A model generated the notes under the pieces. The model saw only the letters and a program-made list of their open reading frames with translations. It made no database searches and was not told where the DNA came from. A stretch of 5,150 nucleotides of DNA from an uncultured Clostridia bacterium (GTDB taxonomy: Bacteria > Bacillota > Clostridia > Christensenellales > CAG-1252): contig CAMOUZ010000088.1 in the NCBI GenBank assembly GCA_946626795.1, forward strand, positions 1-5,150, given 5' to 3'. Of this stretch, positions 1-5,150 are shown piece by piece. Within the stretch, counting starts at the first letter, position 1. Every line of letters starts with the position of its first letter. Position numbers and translations under genes: made by a program.

Positions 1-1
1 C

Positions 2-634
2 AGCGCGCTGAACGGAGCGTTTTCGAGCCTTACCTATGACGTTTCCAAGGGCGCGGTCATCGGTCTGAAAGAGTATTTTTATCTTACGCCCTCCGACGCC
101 TCTCGAAATTATTCGGACGTTGCGACGGCGATCTTCCGCCTCTTGGGCGGCGCCGAGCGCAATTTCAATTACGTTGCGAATCTTAAAAATGCTTATCTTG
201 CATCTACGCCAGAGCTTACGCCCTGCGCCAGATTGACCTATGACGGCGCGGTCTATACGGCGAGCGGCGCGTACGTTCTTCCGTATGCTTTCAAGAGCGC
301 ATCGGCGGAGCCCGTTCTCGCGTATATGATCATCACCGCGGATGGAGACGTGACGATCTGGGTGAGCGATCTCGCCGCCGCGTATGCCTTGGCCACCTCT
401 TCCGAGACCTCCGACGTGGATATTTACGGCAGATGTAATCTTTTCGGCGCGGGACGCGACGCCGACCGTTCGTATCGTTATGCTTTGGCGAATTGGGAAT
501 GCGAGATGATGGATGGTTCCGAGCTTTCTCTCTCCGAGATCCCCGATTGGTCTTCGCTTACGCCGGAGGAGAGGACCGCCATCGCGGGCGGCTTCAAGTA
601 TAAGCTCACGGCGAGTTACGCCAAAGAGGCGCAG
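2..634 (+). other. Unassigned N-proximal part of the giant protein (residues 1-211)
   Basis: I do not recognise a family here. Residues 82-122 look like an Ig-like beta segment (YDGAVYTASGAYVLPYAF at about 80-97). Residues 115-150 carry a D-G-x-x-T-x-W strand, then DLAAAYALA, then a short strand ending in IYGRCNL. This resembles the 'S-L-x-D-A-x-x-x-A' lead-in that often comes before beta-rich segments in clostridial surface proteins. Residues 187-209 (LTPEERTAIAGGFKYKL and on) look helical, unlike the rest of the protein. Three of the 11 cysteines lie here (residues 75, 145 and 167). It could be a substrate-binding or beta-helix-related region, but nothing seen settles this. Confidence 0.4.
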
Positions 635-3600
635 CCTTATGTCGTCAATGTCCGTTTCGGTGTAAAAAATCCCGATACGGGCGTGATCGATTACGGCGAT
701 CGCACGGGCAACGTGAATTATTCTTCCGCGACGGATCCGCAGGCGGATTACGTCTTCGGAGAAGAGATAGTCTTCCCGCAATTGACGCGTTATGACAATT
801 ATTCGTATTACGTCTGGTACGCCGAGTCCGATTGCTCGGCGGAGAGCAGACTCAGGAATTATAAAGTCCCCGTAGATTTGTATACGGACGCGAACGGACG
901 CTATGTCAATGATCTCGATCATTTGACTTATAATGTCTATGGTTATCGCATCTTGAACGTCGCGGGCGATCAAAACGCCGTTCCTGACGGCACTCTCTCT
1001 TCTGCGGTCTCGAATCGCGTGGAAGTCGACGGGCTGGACGTCACGCTTTATACTTATCTTGACGAGAATGTCGGCGTGCGCGGGATGGGACTCATCCTCG
1101 AATATCCCGAGGAGATCATGGACATCGTTTCGTATGCTTGGGGAGACGTCTTCAAAGTGCAGAATTTGGATCGTTTTGCCACGTTGATCGGAAGTCCGGA
1201 GGAGGACGGTTATCATTTCTGGTGGTCCTATTACGGACAGGACGATAGCGGCGCGGACGTAAATTTCTCCGAGACGGGACTTCTTTTGACGCTGACCTTC
1301 CGCTTGCATTCCGACTCCTCGGGGCTTCTCGCCGCGGCAATCGCGGACGGAGATTATCCCTTCACGTACAGCATTTTGAGCAAGGAGACCAATTATAAGA
1401 TCTATAAACGCACGGGTTCGGATTCAGATTATTCCGATCCGCTTTGGTTTACGGAAGTGGTCAGCACGCCCGCTTCGCTCATTGTGCGCGGCGTAACGGC
1501 GCCGACGGCGCATTCGGATTATACCTTCACGGGAGAAGCGATCACTTATTCCTTCGCCGATGACGGAGATCGCGACGAGTATTGCCTCCTTTTCGAGGAT
1601 GCGGTCGTCTCCTCATTGACGCGTACGAATAAAGGCACGGATACTTTCTATGCTTCGCTTTTGCCCGAGCCGACGGCTGCTCGCGAAAACGTGTATCGTT
1701 ATTGGGAGGATGACAGGACGACGTCCGACGTTTCTTATGATTTCACCGTGCTTCCGCGCGCCGTTCAGCCGCGTGTGAAGGATGCGCTCGTCACCTATAC
1801 GTATACGGGAGAGGAACAGCCTTTCGCGTATTCTTCTTACGGTGACGTCGCGTATTACGTCGTGGCGGCGGAGAGCGCCTCTTCCGGCGTCCTTCACGGC
1901 ACGTATACCGCCACGATCTCGCTGAAATACGGCGAGGAGAATACCTATTGGTCGGGTGTTTCGGAAGAGGCGAAATACGATGACATTACGTATACTTTCT
2001 ATATCGCGAAGCGTCAGGTGGCTGTCCCGCAGGCAAGCGTGACGGAGTATGTCTTTAACGCCGCTCCGCAGACGTATGTCTTCGCCGATGAGGGCGGCTC
2101 CGCTTATTATACGGCAAGCGGCTTGACAAGGACGGCTTCCACGCCCGTGGGGAATCCGCAGATCGTCACATGCAGTCTGAATGATCCTGCGAATAACGAA
2201 TGGGCGACGGGGGATACGGAGGATAAAGAATATCCCTTCGTCATCGCGAAAAAGTCCGTGGAAGTCCCCACGCCGCATAATTTCGATCTCTCGAACGGCG
2301 GCAGCATTTATACCTATACGGGCGACGCGCAGACCTATTCTTTCGTCTCTCTCGGCTCAGATGCTTCCTATGTGAAAGTGGAGGACGACAAGTATACGGC
2401 GGCAGGCGAATATGCCGTCTCCGTGAGCCTCCTTTATCCCGATGACTCGTATTGGGCTTCCGAGCTTCCCGCTTATCCTTTCAAGATCTATAAGAAAGGC
2501 GTTTACGCCCCCGAAGCGAGCATAGATTCCTTTGTCTTCGATAATACCGAAAAGACTTATCTCTTCAAGTCCGAGAAGGGCAATGCCGCGCTTTATACCG
2601 TCAGCGGCGTGCGAAAGAAGACCTCTTCGGGTACGGAGATCATTACGGTGGATCTCAAAACGGAGTACAAGGCGAATTATTGCTGGCAGATCTTCGGAGA
2701 AGAGGGGAGCGAGCTTGCGGAAGATACCTCCGCCAAGCTTTATGCTTTCACCGTCGCCAAGCGCTCCGTAACCCTCCCTGTGAAGGACGGGAGCAAGAGC
2801 TATACGTATGACCGTTTCTCGCATAGTTTCGTCTTTACTGCGCTTGATGATCTCTCCTCGTATTTCACGTTCGACACGAGTTTTGCGGGCGGCGAGCCGT
2901 ATAGCGGATATTCTTATCGCAATGCGGGAAATTACGTCGTGACCGCTCGTCTCGTTTATCCTTCGGACAGCTATTGGGGCGAGGATACGGACGACGCGGA
3001 GAATAAGGCGTATGATTTCGCCGTCTCCACCCTTGCGATCCCCTTCCCGACGGAGGAAGCTCTTGCCGCGAAAGGTATGCCGCGTTCGGTGGTTTATTCC
3101 GGAAACTCTTACACCTTTGACCTTATGGCGTATATCGACAATACCGTGACCAAGACTTATGCGGAGATCTTGGATGAGAGTAATGTCGGGACAAATGCCG
3201 GCGGATATGACGTTTTGCTCGGCTTGAAGGATACGGCGAATACCGTTTGGTCGGATCTTTCCACGGAGCCGAAGGTCTATCCCTGCGTGATCACGAAGAA
3301 AGCTTTGGCAAAGCCCTCCCTTTATTACAAGGCGTACGGCGACAAGCCGAGAGCGGAGTTTGCGAATGAGGTCATCTCTTTCTCCCTGACCGTGCAAGAG
3401 ACGTATTACGAGAATTATTACACCTTCGAAGATCATTCCGCCTTCCACGTCGGCGATTATAATGCAAAGCTTACGTTGCTCTATCCCGAGAATTATAAAT
3501 GGGAAGGAGAGTCCGACGATCTCGTGATCTTGCTTCTTTCGTATTCGATCTATGCGAAGACGCTTTCCCGTCCGCAGTCGGCGAATGCCGCCTTCGAATA

Positions 3601-5149
3601 TGACGGAAATCCGAAGAGTTATGTTCCCGAAGGCTTCGACGCGACGTATATGTCTTATGTCGTCACGCCGGATGACGCGGGCAGTCTCGTCAGACAGAAT
3701 GCGGGAAGCTATCAGACCGTGGTCTCTTTGAAGAAATTCAATGCGCCGGGTGAGGAGAATTACGACGGGTATGACACGAAGTGGGACGACGACACCACGA
3801 CTTCCCGTTCTTATGATTGGAGCATCACGCCCATTTCCTTGGATCCCCATGTCAACGGCGTGAAATGGACGGGCGAAAGCATCCGTCCCGACATTTTGGG
3901 CGTAAGCGCTTCCTATCTCTCGCATTTTGACATCGCTTACGGCGCGGGACAGACGAGCGGCGAGGCGTATTCCAATGGGTGGATCTCCGCCGATACTTAT
4001 CCCATTACGCTCACGATGAAGCCCGAATATGCGATGAATTATAAATGGGTGAGCAGTGCGACGGATGAATGCGTGCTGAGCTTCATTATCTCGAAAACGG
4101 GTATCTTCTGGGCGGAGGATCCCGTGGTCTCGGGTTGGACGTACGACACCGAAGCGCATAATACCGCCGTGTATCGCATCCTCAATGAGGAAGATACGGA
4201 GGTTACGGAGCACGTGACCGTCACCGTGAAATATAAGAAACACAGCGAGGCGTTCTCCGCTTTCACTGTCGAAATCCCCGCAAATGTCGGCACGTACGAC
4301 GTTTGGTTCTATGCGGAGACGGAGGGCGGAACGAATACGTTGGATACCAAGCTATATAACGCTCTTGTCATCGCCCCCTTCGAGGTGGATATGTCTTCGG
4401 CGCATTGGGTCGCGGTGGATTATTACTACACCGGCAGCGCGGATGCCGATAAGAAGAATGTCGCGGTCGAAGGATATCCGACCTCGGTGCTCAATGGGAA
4501 GAAGTCCCTTACGCCCGTGTATTCAGGGGATAAGGATGTCACCGAAGCGGGCGAATACACCACGAGCGTAGCCTTTGACTACGACCACGCGAATTTGGTC
4601 CTCCTTGAGAATTCCCTCATTGCGTATGATTGGGAGATCAAGCGCGCCCCCGTGTCGATCGAATGGAGCGCCGCGGAGCGTTACGTCTTCCGCAATTCCG
4701 CTTACGATCATCCGACGGCGAAGTACACGGACGTCGCGGGCGAGGACGTCGTCCTTGCCGTTACCTTGCAGGGCGCCGCGCCCTTTATGGCGGCAGGGGA
4801 TTATGTATTCACCTGCGCCGCCCCGAGCGGGAATTATATCGTCACGGCGGTGGCGGAGCTGTCGCTCGCGCTTGAAATCGAGAAGCTCGCGATAGCCAAG
4901 CCCGTCGGGAAGGTGAATGTGACCTATCGTTATTCGGTCAATGCGCAGTATGAGGGAGTCGCTCAAACGTATCTCTTCGAGTCGGGATCTTTCGACAGCG
5001 CGTATTGCGAAGTCAAGGAGGAGAGCGACGTGCTCACGGATGTCGGCAGTCGCTATGTCATCGTCGGATTGAAATATCCTTCGGATACTTATTGGGAGGG
5101 GACGGAAGAGGATTCGTCCGACCTCGAAGAGGAGTATCTCTTTACGATC
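2..5149 (+). CDS. Giant modular surface/secreted protein with Ig-like (MBG-like) repeats, partial at both ends
   Basis: One frame stays open for all 1716 codons and continues past both window edges, so start codon, signal peptide and C-terminal anchor are not visible. The fragment alone is roughly 185-190 kDa. Order of parts: unassigned region (residues 1-211), InlB-B-repeat-like segment (212-317), cohesin-like segment (338-496), then 14 Ig-like/MBG-like modules (497-1716). Tyr makes up about 9% of residues by my count (154 of 1716); Cys occurs only 11 times, about one per module and never in close pairs, so disulfide stapling looks unlikely. No membrane segment, catalytic motif or LPxTG motif is seen. 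Such repeat stacks in Clostridia are normally extracellular stalks or adhesins; that role here is inference. No operon partner is in view. Codon choice is even along the whole length (TTA never used, CTA once, TCA four times), which argues against a recent chimera or assembly join. The reading frame is near certain; the function is not. Confidence 0.95.
635..952 (+). other. Segment resembling a degenerate InlB B-repeat (residues 212-317)
   Basis: The order of landmarks matches the InlB B-repeat (Listeria-Bacteroides repeat) plan: an opening strand VVNVRFG (214-220), then YVFGEEIVFPQLTRYDNY (254-267 region) in place of the usual 'yG-x-x-x-P-x-P-x-r-x-G-Y', then YYVWYAESDC (269-278) in place of 'F-x-G-W-Y-t-d', and a final LTYNVYGYRI (308-317) in place of 'tLYAkW'. 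The usual Gly-Trp is replaced by Val-Trp, and the loop after it is long. In known proteins this beta-grasp-like repeat is an extracellular spacer or adhesion module. The match is by eye and divergent, so the family call is tentative. Confidence 0.35.
1013..1489 (+). other. Cohesin-like domain (residues 338-496)
   Basis: The strand pattern follows that of cohesin-type modules. An opening VEVDGLDVTLYTYL (340-353) is followed by NVGVRGMGLILEYPEE (356-371), which matches the typical 'n-x-G-v-x-G-x-x-l-x-l-x-Y-d' of cohesins. The middle holds an aromatic stretch FWWSYYG (406-412), and then TGLLLTLTFRLHSDSSG (425-441), which matches the hallmark 'G-x-L-x-x-l-x-F-x-v-k-x-x-x-x-G'. The closing strand is probably SLIVRG (492-497). 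Cohesins bind dockerin domains and assemble extracellular complexes; cohesin-like folds are also used as plain structural modules. The domain is about 150 residues, a usual size. Its place just before the repeat array would put it toward the outer end of a stalk anchored at the C-terminus. Dockerin binding is not shown by the sequence. Confidence 0.5.
1490..1759 (+). repeat. Ig-like module 1 (residues 497-586)
   Basis: First module of the array. It opens with GVTAP, has the strand YTFTGEAITYSF (507-518) and ends with W568, the acidic WEDD, then SYDFTV (578-583). The core holds an Asp-rich loop (DDGDRDE, 520-526). Its middle lacks the usual A-G-x-Y. Its ending is closest to that of module 9 rather than to its neighbour. 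Confidence 0.7.
1760..2014 (+). repeat. Ig-like module 2, type A (residues 587-671)
   Basis: One of the clearest copies. The linker AVQP leads to YTYTGEEQPF (599-608), a form typical of MBG-like/Ig-like repeats ('Y-x-G-x-x-Q'). The later strand GTYTATISLKY (633-643) is followed by TYW (W650), then the closing YTFYIAKR (664-671). The K/R at the end serves as the joint to the next module, as in modules 3 to 6. Confidence 0.8.
2015..2254 (+). repeat. Ig-like module 3, type B (residues 672-751)
   Basis: Opens with QVAVP and has EYVFNAAPQTYVF (682-694), with no Y-T-G; this is the type B form. It then shows YYTASG (702-707), shared with YTVSG of module 5, and reaches the Trp anchor at W734 after SLNDPANNE. 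It closes with EYPFVIAKK (743-751). C724 is its only cysteine. Confidence 0.8.
2255..2497 (+). repeat. Ig-like module 4, type A (residues 752-832)
   Basis: Opens with SVEVP, has IYTYTGDAQTYSF (769-781) and the textbook strand AAGEYAVSVSLLYPDDSYW (800-818), and closes with YPFKIYKK (825-832). It is the type A copy nearest to the apparent consensus. Module 6 matches its second half closely (YPSDSYW against YPDDSYW). Confidence 0.82.
2498..2764 (+). repeat. Ig-like module 5, type B (residues 833-921)
   Basis: Opens with GVYAP, has SFVFDNTEKTYLF (843-855) and YTVSG (865-869), as in module 3. The Trp anchor is W895, just after C894. The loop after it is longer than in module 3 (about 18 residues, Glu-rich) before the closing YAFTVAKR (914-921). 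Confidence 0.8.
2765..3031 (+). repeat. Ig-like module 6, type A (residues 922-1010)
   Basis: Opens with SVTLP, has SYTYDRFSHSFVF (933-945), where the usual Thr-Gly is replaced by Asp-Arg. It then has NAGNYVVTARLVYPSDSYW (974-992), an acidic loop GEDTDDAEN, and the closing YDFAVST. A Gly/Tyr-rich loop (GGEPYSGYSYR, 963-973) is inserted before the A-G-x-Y strand. Confidence 0.8.
3032..3301 (+). repeat. Ig-like module 7, type B-like (residues 1011-1100)
   Basis: Opens with LAIPFP and then carries about 12 extra residues (TEEALAAKG and on) before VVYSGNSYTF (1030-1039). The later strand is NAGGYDVLLGLKDTANTVW (1065-1083), whose 'L-K-D-x-A-N-x-x-W' resembles SLNDPANNEW of module 3. It closes with YPCVITKK (1093-1100). 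Confidence 0.75.
3302..3562 (+). repeat. Ig-like module 8, type A-like (residues 1101-1187)
   Basis: Opens with ALAKP, then shows AYGDKP (1111-1116), recalling the 'Y-G-D-x-P' of MBG and YDG-type modules. A Tyr cluster YYENYY (1135-1140) follows. The strand VGDYNAKLTLLYPENYKW (1150-1167) is type A, followed by the acidic GESDD. Before the closing YSIYAKT it has a hydrophobic LVILLLS (1174-1180), too short for a membrane segment. Confidence 0.75.
3563..3832 (+). repeat. Ig-like module 9 (residues 1188-1277)
   Basis: Opens with LSRP, has FEYDGNPKSY (1198-1207) and NAGSYQTVVSLKK (1233-1245). A longer loop leads to W1261 and the acidic Thr-rich stretch WDDDTTTS, and the module closes with SYDWSITP (1270-1277). 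The ending parallels module 1 (WEDDRTTS, then SYDFTV). Confidence 0.72.
3833..4099 (+). repeat. Ig-like module 10 (residues 1278-1366)
   Basis: Opens with ISLDP and WTGES (1289-1293), in which Trp replaces the usual aromatic before T-G. The later strand ADTYPITLTMK (1330-1340) lacks the Gly of A-G-x-Y. The anchor NYKW (1346-1349) is the same as in module 8. It closes with LSFIISKT. Confidence 0.68.
4100..4381 (+). repeat. Ig-like module 11, divergent (residues 1367-1460)
   Basis: Has WTYDTEAHNT (1379-1388) in the place of the Y-T-G strand and NVGTYDVWFYAE (1428-1439) in the place of A-G-x-Y. The segment 1401-1412 alternates Val and Thr with a charged end (VTEHVTVTVKYK). The Trp plus acidic loop after the A-G-x-Y strand is missing. 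It closes with LYNALVIAPF. Confidence 0.62.
4382..4648 (+). repeat. Ig-like module 12, divergent (residues 1461-1549)
   Basis: Has VDYYYTGSADADKKNV (1472-1487), a clear Y-T-G strand, and EAGEYTTSVAF (1515-1525). Instead of the N-Y-x-W anchor it has HANLVLLENS (1529-1538). It closes with YDWEIKR (1542-1548). This looks closer to common MBG-type Ig modules of other bacteria than modules 2-8 do. Confidence 0.65.
4649..4885 (+). repeat. Ig/MBG-like module 13, short form (residues 1550-1628)
   Basis: Shortest module of the array (79 residues). Opens with PVSIEW, has YVFRNSAYDHPTAKY (1561-1575) and GEDVVLAVTLQ (1580-1590), then AAGDYVFTCAAPSGNYIVT (1597-1615). The 'A-G-D-Y-x-x-x-a-x-s-x-N-Y' string is the classic MBG-like ending. 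It closes with LALEIEK. There is no Trp anchor. Confidence 0.68.
4886..5149 (+). repeat. Ig-like module 14, type A, cut by the window end (residues 1629-1716)
   Basis: Opens with LAIAKP, has TYRYSVNAQYEGVAQTYLF (1641-1659), then DVGSRYVIVGLKYPSDTYW (1680-1698) and a strongly acidic loop (TEEDSSDLEEE, 1701-1711). The closing strand EYLFTI is cut by the edge, so the array probably goes on. The YPSDTYW anchor is almost that of module 6, despite seven modules in between. Confidence 0.78.
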
Positions 5150-5150
5150 T

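Noticed and set aside
1104..1120. Internal start: GAGGAG followed by ATC and ATG (codon 373)
   Set aside because: It looks like a ribosome binding site with good spacing, but the GAGGAG encodes Glu-Glu inside the cohesin-like strand region, and the frame is open and patterned far upstream. A start here would cut the domain.
1559..1576. Asp-rich loop DDGDRDE (residues 520-526) as a dockerin or EF-hand calcium loop
   Set aside because: Only the D-x-D-x-D spacing fits. The following conserved positions and the paired second loop of a dockerin are missing, and it lies inside an Ig-like module.
1613..2278. Minus-strand open frames at 1613-2278, 4523-4966, 2107-2307, 4039-4293 and 1152-1340
   Set aside because: All lie inside the sense coding frame; the larger two are in the same antisense phase as the 628-codon shadow. 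None has a recognisable protein or a convincing ribosome binding site.
3521..3541. Membrane segment at LVILLLS (residues 1174-1180)
   Set aside because: The hydrophobic run is only seven residues, is flanked by acidic residues and Tyr, and fits a beta strand of module 8.
2357..4243. Minus-strand open frame of 628 codons as a real gene
   Set aside because: It lies exactly codon-on-codon opposite the repeat gene. Its product is an Ile/Arg/Gly-rich string, as expected from reading Tyr, Asp, Asn and Ala codons backwards. It ends at a rare TCA codon of the sense gene and shows no domain.
4284..4895. Plus-strand open frames at 2181-2375, 2532-2771, 4284-4571, 4575-4895 and 4630-4875
   Set aside because: They are out-of-frame readings of the same coding sequence and give Arg/Ser/Pro-rich products without domains, while the main frame keeps its repeat pattern throughout.
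1490..5149. DNA-level tandem repeat or CRISPR-like array
   Set aside because: The repeat is visible only in the protein. The modules differ widely in DNA sequence and in length (79-94 residues), with no identical direct repeats or spacers.

Overview
The whole window is the interior of one very large protein-coding gene on the + strand. A single frame (codons starting at position 2) runs from edge to edge with no stop: 1716 codons, with neither the start nor the end of the gene in view. I see no second gene, RNA gene, mobile element, CRISPR array, promoter or terminator. The other open frames, including a 628-codon one on the minus strand, are shadows of this gene's codon bias.

The predicted protein is built like a bacterial secreted or cell-surface protein. 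It is beta-strand-like, rich in Tyr, Thr, Ser, Asp and Gly, low in Cys (11 scattered residues) and made of modules. Residues 1-211 are unassigned. Residues 212-317 resemble a degenerate InlB-type B repeat. Residues 338-496 have the strand pattern of a cohesin-like domain. Residues 497-1716 are 13 complete and one cut-off copy of a divergent Ig-like/MBG-like module of about 80-95 residues. The typical module opens with a short V-x-x-P linker, has a Y-x-Y-T-G strand and an A-G-x-Y strand, carries a Trp followed by an acidic loop, and closes with a Y-x-F-x-I-x-K strand that leads into the next module.

The modules are not a simple tandem array. Modules 2 to 8 alternate between two types, which points to growth by duplication of a pair. 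Modules 1 and 9 share an unusual acidic ending. Modules 11-13 have lost the Trp anchor, and module 14 returns to the first type.

The likely source is an uncultured anaerobic, probably gut-associated, member of the Bacillota/Clostridia. This rests on the architecture (MBG-like, InlB-like and cohesin-like modules in one giant protein), mid-range GC of about 50-55%, use of the standard code and strong codon preferences (no TTA, almost no CTA or TCA). It is an inference from style; no marker gene is present. The likely role is a long extracellular stalk or adhesin, possibly with a protein-docking module near its membrane-distal part. Ligand, anchoring mode and function cannot be read from this segment.
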